Shown: piece by piece, positions 1 to 6,811 of the stretch
Layout of the letters: the number at the start of each line of letters is the position of its first letter
Numbering within the stretch: position 1 is the first letter of the stretch
Assembly: GCA_030526265.1 (NCBI GenBank)
Contig: JAUNDE010000014.1
Coordinates: forward strand, 1 to 46,568
Length of the DNA stretch: 46,568 nt
Direction: 5' to 3'
Origin: Eubacteriales bacterium
GTDB lineage: Bacteria > Bacillota > Clostridia > Lachnospirales > Lachnospiraceae
Notes under the pieces: model-generated
Seen by the model: only the letters and a program-made list of their open reading frames with translations
Told to the model about the DNA's origin: nothing
The model's database searches: none
Translations under genes and position numbers: made by a program

Positions 1-270
1 TTCATTGCCATCAGCGATGGCGGTGTCATAATATCAACATTTGAATTCCAGCATGGCGAGAGTTTTTTCAAGTTGTTTTATTTCCTCTTTGATGGTAACC
101 TTTCGATGCTCAAATAATTCTTTCCGTTTTGTATAACTGGAGGGATCTTCTGTAACCCATGCAAAGAATTGTTTTATATCCTTAATTTCAAAACCTGATT
201 GTTTTAAGCACTCGATTACCAGGATTGCTTCAAGAATGAACCCTACAATTTCAAATTTGAGGAGGAACAT
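1..270 (-). pseudogene. MerR-family regulator remnant with in-frame UGA
   Basis: The readable part (270 down to 36) matches the dimerisation half of MerR-family regulators: IECLKQSGFEIKDIKQFF, then an acidic/basic coiled coil ending LEFKC. The N-terminal winged-helix DNA-binding half is absent; similarity begins only at about residue 16, so the first residues are probably junction sequence. At 34-36 the frame meets UGA, but it stays open beyond it to the window edge and reads YYDTAIADGNE, the usual continuation of the family motif KCWYYDTA. The stop therefore sits where Trp is expected (UGG to UGA). Loss of the DNA-binding half plus the nonsense codon make this a decayed gene. Confidence 0.75.
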
Positions 271-276
271 AATTGA

Positions 277-483
277 ATGATAGTATTGGATATTTTATCT
301 TGGTTACCTGCAAAAGAAATGAGTTTAGAGCAATTAGAACATATTTTTGAGGAATATTATACTGGGACATATAAGGGAGAATATATTATTCCTCATTTCA
401 GTTTAGTAAATAACTCAAACTTCCCACACCAAGAAGGTGCGAAGTCCATTTGGGTATGGGAAGTGTTAGTAATATATTGTTAG
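277..483 (+). pseudogene. Unidentified short reading frame, probably truncated
   Basis: A 68-codon frame starts 11 bases after a good GAGGAGG site (259-265) and reads MIVLDILSWLPAKEMSLEQL, with protein-like composition for about 45 codons. It then runs into the repeat at 421-474, so the last 20 residues are repeat-encoded. I do not recognise the family. The likeliest reading is the 5' part of a gene cut by the repeat; it could also be chance. Confidence 0.3.
421..475 (+). repeat. Roughly 55-bp repeat, copy A
   Basis: Starts TTCCCACACCAAGAAGGTGC and ends near TGTTAGTAA. It matches 3041-3095 in the same orientation with a few substitutions and one single-base indel. It contains an inner hairpin (CACC-AAGAA-GGTG) inside an outer TTCCCA/TGGGAA pairing. 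With copy B it brackets the SorC/SDR/aldolase cassette. No transposase lies nearby. Confidence 0.75.
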
Positions 484-515
484 TGAAATAAAGAGAGTAG
501 AAATGGTTATATATG

Positions 516-1172
516 TTATATAATCAACTGTTCTGTGCCGTGGGCTTCTTTCCAGGCTGCTTTGAAGTCTTCAGCTGCTTTAATTCCATTGGCGTCAGTA
601 ATATATTTCTCAAACAGATCGGTGCTTAGGGTTACTTTGCGGATTCCACCAATCAGGACTTCGTTGACTTGAGAAACGCTTTTGAAACTTGCGCCAAATA
701 CGATGCAGCTTACATTTTGAGCAACAAAAGCTTTATGTATATCTAATGCAGTTTGCACACCATCAAAACCGGCATTATCGATACGGCTGATGTAAGGAGC
801 AACTTCTTTGGCACCGCTATATGCAGCAGAGAGAGCTTGTTGAACAGAATACACGGCGGTTGCCAGCGTACGAATACCGCTTTGATTCAAAGACCTGATT
901 GCGATGAAGCCTTCCGGTGTGGCAGGAATTTTTACAGTGATATTTTTTCGTAATGCTGCCAATTGGATGGCTTCTCTAATCATACCTTCATGATCAGTAG
1001 CAATCACTTCAAAATACAGTTCCTTGTCTTCTGGTACAGTGTCGATTACCTCGCGGATGCTGCTGTGATCTTTGATGATTATGGTCGGGTTACAGGTGAT
1101 TCCTTTTAAGTTGAAATTTGAAATATAATGTTTGATTAGATTCGTGTTTGCACAATCGATATAAAAATCCAT
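516..1172 (-). CDS. Fructose-6-phosphate aldolase / transaldolase-like protein
   Basis: A 218-residue protein of the small transaldolase (FSA/TalC/MipB) class, the usual length for that group. It opens MDFYIDCANTNLI, then GITCNPTIII, matching the family FIDTA...GVTTNPS signature. The Schiff-base lysine is expected in VKIPATPEGF (about residues 80-88). Such enzymes cleave or form fructose-6-phosphate (dihydroxyacetone plus glyceraldehyde-3-phosphate) or transfer a dihydroxyacetone unit in the cytoplasm. The start has an AAGGAGG site 5 bases upstream. It is last in a three-gene operon, 13 bases after the SDR gene. Coupling to a polyol-phosphate dehydrogenase suggests breakdown of a sugar alcohol through fructose-6-phosphate; the exact substrate is inference. 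Confidence 0.85.
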   Translation of the reverse strand: MDFYIDCANTNLIKHYISNFNLKGITCNPTIIIKDHSSIREVIDTVPEDKELYFEVIATDHEGMIREAIQLAALRKNITVKIPATPEGFIAIRSLNQSGIRTLATAVYSVQQALSAAYSGAKEVAPYISRIDNAGFDGVQTALDIHKAFVAQNVSCIVFGASFKSVSQVNEVLIGGIRKVTLSTDLFEKYITDANGIKAAEDFKAAWKEAHGTEQLII

Positions 1173-1185
1173 GATTGATTCCTCC

Positions 1186-1974
1186 TTATCCTCTTGATTT
1201 TCCTCCGGAGATGTTTACAATAGTTCCGGTAATATAAGATGCGTCATCTGATCCCAGAAAAGCTACCAGATTAGCAATTTCATTTAAATATCCGGGACGT
1301 CCTAACGGGATAGAGGATGCATAGTCAGGTGTCAGGTGATCTACGGTAGTATGGCGTACATACGCAAGAGCCTGATTGAATGCATCGGACCGGATGTCTG
1401 TTTTTTCAATAATGCCTGGAGCAAGCGCAACGACGCGGATTCCTTTCGAGCCAAGCTCTTTTGCCCAGGAGCGTGTCAGTGCGTTGATGGCGCCTTTGGT
1501 CGCAGCATAGAGACTCTGACCTGCTGAGCCTTCCATGCCGGCTTCGCTGGACATATTGACGATAACACCTTTAATATTATTTTCCAGAAACTGTTTTACC
1601 ACAGCCTGTGTGCAGAGGACAGTTCCTTTAACGTTGATATCAAATAGAAACTGAAAGGATGCTTCATCGATTTCGTATTGGGACTCGTCCGCGCAGGTAT
1701 CCGCTAAAAGCTGAGGACGGGCAACGCCGGCATTATTGATCAGAATATCAATTTTTCCGTAATTATCTATGATTTTCTGAATAGCATTGTTAACTTGTTC
1801 CTTATTGCTGATATCACAGGTTATGTGATCGATTCCTTCCGGATCTCTGCCTTCTTTGGAGTGAATATCCATGCTAATCACGGATGCAGAAAGGCTGTTT
1901 AATTTGTTTACGATAGCCTTGCCGATGCCAGCTTCTCCGCCGGTTACTAGAGCAACTTTATCTTTGTAATCCAT
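1186..1974 (-). CDS. SDR oxidoreductase, sorbitol-6-phosphate 2-dehydrogenase-like
   Basis: Classical short-chain dehydrogenase of 262 residues. Visible motifs: nucleotide-binding TGGEAGIGK (about 12-20), NNAG (about 87-90), catalytic Ser in NMSSEAG and the Tyr-Lys pair in SLYAATKGA, and the C-terminal NISGGKSRG typical of clostridial sorbitol-6-phosphate dehydrogenases. The start at 1974 is preferred over an in-frame ATG 15 bases upstream because AGGAGG lies 6 bases before it; the regulator's TAA ends one base upstream. A clear paralogue sharing the same C-terminus is encoded at 12050-12850 in the true glucitol operon, so this copy may act on a related polyol phosphate. It should reduce or oxidise the substrate with NAD(P). 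Confidence 0.85.
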   Translation of the reverse strand: MDYKDKVALVTGGEAGIGKAIVNKLNSLSASVISMDIHSKEGRDPEGIDHITCDISNKEQVNNAIQKIIDNYGKIDILINNAGVARPQLLADTCADESQYEIDEASFQFLFDINVKGTVLCTQAVVKQFLENNIKGVIVNMSSEAGMEGSAGQSLYAATKGAINALTRSWAKELGSKGIRVVALAPGIIEKTDIRSDAFNQALAYVRHTTVDHLTPDYASSIPLGRPGYLNEIANLVAFLGSDDASYITGTIVNISGGKSRG

Positions 1975-1975
1975 T

Positions 1976-2929
1976 TTAATCCTCCTCAATAATTAATGTT
2001 TTTGCGGTCGCTGCGTCAGTGATCAGTACATTGGCAAGGTGAGTACGACAAACTGCACGGATAGCAGAAGCTTTTTCTTCGCCAGTTACAACGGCGACGC
2101 GATGCCTGATTTGTTTCAGGTCTTCCATGGAAATTCCAAGAATTCGATTTGTTATCTCGTTTGGAATGAAAGTACCTGCCATATCAAAAGGATGTCCCAT
2201 AATTTCACCAATTGCTCCTTTTTCTTTTAATTCTCGAATCAGGTTTTTCTTATCCGGATCCACGGCGCTCATGGAAGAGTGTTCATCAATGGTTCCAATT
2301 CCGAAAACAGCAACGTCACAATGTCTTCCTTTTTCCATGATTTCCTGAATTGCCGGTTCATTTAATAAAATATCCCGTACTTTTTCACTGTGAACATACA
2401 TAGGAGCAGGAAAAGGGAAACTGCTTCCCTTTAAAAGCTGTGCAAAACTGTTCGCAAGAAGTGAAGAGTAACACAGATGTAAATCACCAAGATTTGCAGC
2501 GGTAGGGGTATCAGTTCCAATCAGTGGAATAATATTTACGTCAGAGAACTTCATATCTCGCTGATATTCGTTTTCCGCAAATGAGTTCACGATAGCCTTT
2601 ATAGTGCGTCCCCAGGTAATGCCGACAGACATGTGGGATTTTATGGAACGTGCAAGATATAGCGCAGCTTCTTTTGGAACATTCTCATCAGTGATTATTA
2701 CTTCTTCCAGGCCATAGCGGCTTTCCAGTTCAGACTCCCATCGGAGGTATTCTTCGTTCGGAAAATCAAAGACAATCCGCACATATCCCTGCTGCAGTGC
2801 ATTTTGAAGAGCGCGGCCAATTGTTGCACGTGATGTATTAAGCTGTACTGCAATCTGTGCCTGTGATAGACCTTGTTCATAATACAAATGAGCAGCTTTT
2901 GCAATAAAATGTTGAGTTAGTGTTGACAT
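1976..2929 (-). CDS. SorC/DeoR(Bsu)-type sugar-phosphate-responsive regulator
   Basis: About 317 residues. An N-terminal helix-turn-helix (LYYEQGLSQAQIAVQLNTSRATIGRAL, residues about 13-39) is followed by a SorC effector domain (FGIGTIDEHSSM, GAIGEIMGHPFD, VVTGEEKASAIRA). Family members bind phosphorylated sugars and repress or activate catabolic operons. I chose the start at 2929 (MSTLTQHF, AGAGG site just upstream); an ATG at 2962 would place the operator-like palindrome 2946-2963 over its own start codon. First gene of the operon with the SDR and aldolase, hence likely their local regulator. Confidence 0.88.
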   Translation of the reverse strand: MSTLTQHFIAKAAHLYYEQGLSQAQIAVQLNTSRATIGRALQNALQQGYVRIVFDFPNEEYLRWESELESRYGLEEVIITDENVPKEAALYLARSIKSHMSVGITWGRTIKAIVNSFAENEYQRDMKFSDVNIIPLIGTDTPTAANLGDLHLCYSSLLANSFAQLLKGSSFPFPAPMYVHSEKVRDILLNEPAIQEIMEKGRHCDVAVFGIGTIDEHSSMSAVDPDKKNLIRELKEKGAIGEIMGHPFDMAGTFIPNEITNRILGISMEDLKQIRHRVAVVTGEEKASAIRAVCRTHLANVLITDAATAKTLIIEED

Positions 2930-2945
2930 AGAGGACCTCTTTCTG

Positions 2946-2963
2946 GTTGAGCAATTGCTCAAC
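2946..2963. promoter_or_regulatory. 18-bp perfect palindrome, candidate SorC-family operator
   Basis: GTTGAGCAATTGCTCAAC is self-complementary over its full 18 bases and lies 17 bases upstream of the chosen regulator start. SorC-family proteins recognise inverted repeats of this general TGAnCA..TGnTCA form, so autoregulation of the operon is the natural inference. No second copy was noticed in the window. Confidence 0.6.
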
Positions 2964-3040
2964 TGTTGATTATTTGCCTTGGCTTACAGACATTATATAC
3001 AGAGAAAGCAAAAAGTCAAGATGTTTTTTAGTACTCAGAT

Positions 3041-3095
3041 TTCCCACACCAATAAGATGCGAAGTCCATTTTTGTTATGGGAATTTTTAGTAACT
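3041..3095 (+). repeat. Roughly 55-bp repeat, copy B
   Basis: Same orientation as 421-475: TTCCCACACCAATAAGATGC, then GAAGTCCATTT and TATGGGAA, ending TTTTTAGTAA. The inner hairpin is weaker here (GATG for GGTG). It lies between the SorC promoter region and the thiamine promoter. Confidence 0.75.
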
Positions 3096-3133
3096 AATAT
3101 GACCTTCAATATCAAATTGGGATAAAAAAGTGC

Positions 3134-3162
3134 TTGAATAGCTTTGTCGAAAGGTATACAAT
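3134..3162 (+). promoter_or_regulatory. Sigma-A-type promoter of the thiamine operon
   Basis: TTGAAT (3134-3139), 17-base spacer, TACAAT (3157-3162). Transcription would begin just before the riboswitch at about 3174. Confidence 0.6.
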
Positions 3163-3173
3163 AAATGAGAATA

Positions 3174-3263
3174 AAAACAGGGGAGCTTGTGTTGACAGGC
3201 TGAGAGGAAGGAATCACCTTCGACCCTTTAACCTGATGCGGATAATGCCGCCGTAGGAAGTCA
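3174..3263 (+). promoter_or_regulatory. TPP (THI-box) riboswitch
   Basis: The conserved THI-element blocks occur in order: AGGGGAGC (about 3178-3186), GGCTGAGAGGAAGG, GACCCTTTAACCTGATGCGG (3222-3241) and ATAATGCCGCCGTAGGAAGT. They form the two-arm thiamine pyrophosphate sensor. It precedes a terminator hairpin and thiE, so thiamine pyrophosphate should switch off the operon by premature termination. Confidence 0.95.
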
Positions 3264-3280
3264 TCACGCAGCGATTTTTT

Positions 3281-3316
3281 ACAGGAGGCATCCAGAAAGG
3301 TGTCTCCTGTATTTTG
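3281..3316 (+). terminator. Expression-platform terminator of the TPP riboswitch
   Basis: ACAGGAGGCATC (3281-3292) pairs with GGTGTCTCCTGT (3299-3310) over 12 pairs including two G-U wobbles, with a 6-base loop, followed by ATTTTGTT. The T-tract is short, so termination may be partial. Confidence 0.7.
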
Positions 3317-3352
3317 TTATGAAAGAATTATAATTAGCCGGAGGAGTTCAAT

Positions 3353-4012
3353 ATGAGATTTTCGAAAGAAGAAATAAGACATAGTATGCTTTTGTATGCG
3401 GTGACGGACAGGTCATGGCTGAAAGAAAACGAAAGCCTTGCATCAGTATGCGAGAAAGTACTGAAAAATGGTGCAACATTTCTGCAGGTTCGCGAAAAAG
3501 ATCTGGACGATGCATCTTTTGAGAAAGAGGCGAGAGAATTGCAGCAGCTCTGTACTTCATATCATATTCCGTTTGTGGTAAATGACAGTGTGGAAATAGC
3601 GATGGCAATTGATGCAGATGGCGTTCATGTCGGTCAGTCAGATATTAAGGGAAGAGATATTCGAAGCATGATCGGAGGAGACAAAATTCTGGGTATCTCA
3701 GCAGGCACAGTGGAGGAAGCGGTTGCCGCGGAAAAAGCCGGTGCAGACTACATCGGTGTAGGTGCTGTCTTTCATACCAGTACGAAAAAGAATGCCAGAA
3801 ATCTTACTGTTGAAAAGCTGAAGGAAATCAGCGATTCTGTATCGATTCCGGTCGTGGCTATTGGCGGAATCGGACGTTCCAACCTGATGGAGCTGAGCGG
3901 AAGCGGAGTGGACGGCGTCGCTGTTGTGTCTGCTATTTTCGCAGCCGAAGATCCGGGAAAAGCGACCGCTGAGTTACTGGCACTGTCAGACAGGATGGTC
4001 CATCATGGATAA
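3353..4012 (+). CDS. thiE: Thiamine-phosphate synthase
   Basis: A 219-residue TIM-barrel protein. It joins HMP pyrophosphate to hydroxyethylthiazole phosphate to give thiamine phosphate. Visible family motifs: LYAVTDRSWL at the N-terminus, LQVREKDLD (about 43-51), VNDSVEIAMAIDADGVHVGQSD (pyrophosphate and Mg binding, about 81-102), GISAGTVEEA, GADYIGVGAVFHTSTKK and AIGGIGRSN near the C-terminus. A GGAGGAG site precedes the ATG. First gene after the TPP riboswitch; its last codons overlap the HAD gene by 8 bases, implying translational coupling. Confidence 0.95.
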   Translation: MRFSKEEIRHSMLLYAVTDRSWLKENESLASVCEKVLKNGATFLQVREKDLDDASFEKEARELQQLCTSYHIPFVVNDSVEIAMAIDADGVHVGQSDIKGRDIRSMIGGDKILGISAGTVEEAVAAEKAGADYIGVGAVFHTSTKKNARNLTVEKLKEISDSVSIPVVAIGGIGRSNLMELSGSGVDGVAVVSAIFAAEDPGKATAELLALSDRMVHHG

Positions 4013-4658
4013 GAAATTCGCGATTTTTGATCTGGATGGAACGCTGGTGGATTCGATGGTGTATTGGGAAAATCTTGCGAAGGAGTACCTGAACAGCAAG
4101 GGTGTTTTCGAGATTCCGGATTCGATTTCTGAACAGATTGTTACGATGACAATGACGGAATCTGCATCTTTGTTTCAAAAGGAATTTGATCTGGATGGAA
4201 TACCGGATGTGATCGCAGATGAAATGAATGAGATGATGAATGAACATTATCGTCATGATATTCCGCTGAAAGAAGGAGTTAAGGAGTATCTGATGCGGTT
4301 GAAAGATTCGGGAGTGGTCATGTGTGTGGCTTCTGCGACGGATGTTCCACTTGTACAGTCATGTCTTTCAAGGCTAGGAATCCTGGATCATTTTTCATTT
4401 CTGCTTTCGTGTGAGATGGTAGGGAGAGGAAAGAACAGTCCGGATATCTATCTGGAAGCTGCAAAAAGGCTGGGAGCATTACCGGAGGATATCGCGGTAT
4501 ATGAGGATGCCTTATATGCTGCAAGAACTGCAAAAACAGGCGGGTTCCATGTGATCGGTGTTTATGATGACAGCGAACAGGATTGTTTTGATGAACTGGA
4601 AATGATTTCGGATCATGTCATTCGTTCATGGAAAGAGGAGATTGACTTAATGATATAA
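4005..4658 (+). CDS. HAD-superfamily phosphatase in the thiamine operon
   Basis: About 217 residues. Motif I is FDLDGTLVDS (about 7-16, nucleophile Asp and the +2 Asp), motif II lies in CVASATD (about 105-111), Lys in GRGKNSPD, and motif III is YEDALYAA: subfamily IA with a helical cap. The start at 4005 overlaps the thiE stop; a longer in-frame extension would run deep inside thiE and is not family sequence. Being between thiE and thiD, under the TPP riboswitch, it probably dephosphorylates a thiamine-related phosphate, for example thiamine phosphate or HMP phosphate. The substrate is not readable from sequence. Confidence 0.85.
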   Translation: MDKKFAIFDLDGTLVDSMVYWENLAKEYLNSKGVFEIPDSISEQIVTMTMTESASLFQKEFDLDGIPDVIADEMNEMMNEHYRHDIPLKEGVKEYLMRLKDSGVVMCVASATDVPLVQSCLSRLGILDHFSFLLSCEMVGRGKNSPDIYLEAAKRLGALPEDIAVYEDALYAARTAKTGGFHVIGVYDDSEQDCFDELEMISDHVIRSWKEEIDLMI

Positions 4659-4763
4659 AGGTAGAAGAAATATCAGCAATGCTGATTTTCGAGCGGTACA
4701 TTGGGGGCACCACCTTATGCCGCTATAGAAAACAATGTTGAATACAGAAAGGAGATTATAACT

Positions 4764-5576
4764 ATGAACTTAAAAACAACATTGACCATTGCAGGAAGTG
4801 ACTGCAGTGGAGGCGCCGGTATTCAGGCTGATCTGAAAACGATGACGATGAATGGTGTTTATGCGATGAGTGTGATTACAGCTCTCACAGCACAGAACAC
4901 AACCGGTGTAAGAGCAATTCAGGAATCGACTCCTAAATTTGTGAAACAACAGATTGACGCTGTATTTGAGGATATTTATCCGGATGCTGTAAAAATCGGA
5001 ATGGTATCTTCAAGCGAGTTGATCCGTGAAATTGCGGAAAGACTGAGATTTTATAATGCGAAGAATGTAGTCGTTGACCCTGTTATGGTGGCGACCTCCG
5101 GGTCTTCATTGATGGCGAATGATGCAGTGGAGACGATGGTAAGTGAACTGTTTCCGATCGCGTCTCTTGTAACGCCAAATGTTCCGGAAGCACAGGTTCT
5201 CTCCGGGCTTACGGTAGAAACAAAAGAAGATATGGTGGCAGCAGCGAAGAAAATCGGTGACACATACCACTGTGCAGTGCTGCTTAAGGGCGGTCACAGT
5301 GTGAATGATGCGAATGACCTGCTGTATGCAGACGGAGAAGCCGTATGGTTTGAAGGAAAGCGCATCGATAATCCGAATACACATGGCACGGGCTGTACGT
5401 TGTCCAGCGCGATCGCATCGAACCTTGCAAAAGGATTTAATCTTACAGAGTCTGTCCAGAGAGCAAAGGATTATATTTCAGGGGCACTGGCAGCCATGCT
5501 GGATCTCGGACATGGTTCCGGCCCGATGAATCACGCATTTGATTTACAGGGAAATTATGCAAAGGAGGCGGAGTAA
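4764..5576 (+). CDS. thiD: Hydroxymethylpyrimidine/phosphomethylpyrimidine kinase
   Basis: About 270 residues, ribokinase fold. Opens MNLKTTLTIAGSDCSGGAGIQADLK with the HMP-binding and GGAGIQAD signature; VKIGMVSS, VVDPVMVATSG, TPNVPEA and the catalytic NTHGTGCTLSSAIAS (anion hole and Asp/Cys region) follow. It phosphorylates HMP twice to HMP pyrophosphate for ThiE. Start chosen at 4764 with AAAGGAG 10 bases upstream. The 105-base gap after the HAD gene contains an imperfect stem-loop (about 4692-4724) but no obvious terminator. It ends one base before cytX. Confidence 0.95.
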   Translation: MNLKTTLTIAGSDCSGGAGIQADLKTMTMNGVYAMSVITALTAQNTTGVRAIQESTPKFVKQQIDAVFEDIYPDAVKIGMVSSSELIREIAERLRFYNAKNVVVDPVMVATSGSSLMANDAVETMVSELFPIASLVTPNVPEAQVLSGLTVETKEDMVAAAKKIGDTYHCAVLLKGGHSVNDANDLLYADGEAVWFEGKRIDNPNTHGTGCTLSSAIASNLAKGFNLTESVQRAKDYISGALAAMLDLGHGSGPMNHAFDLQGNYAKEAE

Positions 5577-5577
5577 T

Positions 5578-6741
5578 ATGGAAGAAAAGCGTACTTCCGT
5601 CTTTGAGAACGGACTGATCTGGTTTGGGGCGGCTGTCTCCATTGCAGAAATCTTAACCGGAACCTATTTTGCCCCTCTTGGCTTTTCAAAAGGTCTGCTT
5701 GCCGTACTCATCGGTCATGTCATAGGATGTATCATGTTATTCCTTGCAGGTCTGATCGGCGGCAAGGTTCGAAAAAGCGCGATGGAAACTGCAAAAATGA
5801 GCTTTGGTTCGAAAGGTGCATTGCTCTTTTCAGTATTGAATATTATTCAGCTTGTAGGCTGGACAGCAATTATGATCTATGACGGAGCTTTGGCTGTAAA
5901 TGGAATCTTTGCGGTTGGCAACTGGATCTGGTGTATCGTAATCGGTGCGCTGATTACTTTATGGATCATGATCGGAATTAAAAATCTCGGCAAAGTAAAC
6001 ACCGTTGCCATGACAGCGCTGTTTATTCTCACGATCGTTCTGAGCTTTGTTATTTTCGGAAAGGGAGCGATGCAGAATGTTACAGGTGAGGGAATGACAT
6101 TCGGCGCGGCAGTGGAGCTTTCTGTTGCAATGCCGCTTTCGTGGCTGCCGCTTATCAGTGATTATACAAGAGAAGCAAAGGAGCCTGTTAAAGCGACCGC
6201 GGTCAGCGCGATTACATACGGTATTGTCAGCTGCTGGATGTACGTCATCGGAATGGGGGCAGCGATCTTTACCGGAGAGTCTGATATTGCGCAGATTCTT
6301 GTTAAGGCAGGACTTGGTGTTGCAGGCCTTTTGATCATTGTATTTTCTACTGTTACCACAACCTTCCTTGATGCATACTCTGCAGGTATTTCCAGTGAGT
6401 CACTGTCTGAACAGATCAATGGAAAATGGGTTGCAGTCGCAGTGACGGCAGTCGGCACGGTCGGTGCAATCTTCCTGCCGCTTGCAGACATTACAGATTT
6501 CCTGTATTTCATCGGATCGGTATTTGCACCTATGATCGCGATCCAGATCGCAGATTTCTTTGTCCTGAAAAATGAAGAAGAGACGCGTGCGTTCAGTGTT
6601 CAGAATCTGATCATCTGGCTGATTGGTTTTGTGATCTACAGATGGCTGATGGGAGTCGATATCGTAGTCGGAAATACATTGCCGGATATGATCATCACGA
6701 TCATTCTTTGTGTAGTGGTCGGTAAGGTTCGAAAGAAATAA
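5578..6741 (+). CDS. cytX: CytX-type hydroxymethylpyrimidine permease (NCS1 family)
   Basis: About 387 residues, 10-12 hydrophobic segments. Starts NGLIWFGAAVSIAEILTGTYFAPLGF, characteristic of CytX within the nucleobase:cation symporter-1 family. CytX is a predicted importer of the pyrimidine moiety of thiamine and is commonly found with TPP riboswitches. The ATG at 5578 follows GGAGGCGGAG within the thiD 3' end. With thiD and thiE it makes a salvage set: import HMP, phosphorylate, condense. No thiC or thiazole gene is seen in this window. Confidence 0.88.
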   Translation: MEEKRTSVFENGLIWFGAAVSIAEILTGTYFAPLGFSKGLLAVLIGHVIGCIMLFLAGLIGGKVRKSAMETAKMSFGSKGALLFSVLNIIQLVGWTAIMIYDGALAVNGIFAVGNWIWCIVIGALITLWIMIGIKNLGKVNTVAMTALFILTIVLSFVIFGKGAMQNVTGEGMTFGAAVELSVAMPLSWLPLISDYTREAKEPVKATAVSAITYGIVSCWMYVIGMGAAIFTGESDIAQILVKAGLGVAGLLIIVFSTVTTTFLDAYSAGISSESLSEQINGKWVAVAVTAVGTVGAIFLPLADITDFLYFIGSVFAPMIAIQIADFFVLKNEEETRAFSVQNLIIWLIGFVIYRWLMGVDIVVGNTLPDMIITIILCVVVGKVRKK

Positions 6742-6779
6742 TGACAGAAGAGTTTTTGAAACAATCGTTTTTGATAGAT

Positions 6780-6811
6780 AAGTGGACAGATGTGCTCTGT
6801 CCACTTTTTAA
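6780..6811 (+). terminator. Terminator after cytX
   Basis: AAGTGGACAG (6780-6789), 7-base loop, CTGTCCACTT (6797-6806), then TTTAAAA. The T-run favours plus-strand termination of the thiamine operon; the hairpin also sits at the 3' end of the opposing recombinase gene. The same stem recurs at 8949-8978. Confidence 0.85.

Noticed and set aside
4692-4724. Terminator between the HAD gene and thiD.
   Set aside because: The AGCGG...CCGCT stem is imperfect beyond seven pairs and no T-run follows, so the operon is treated as continuous.
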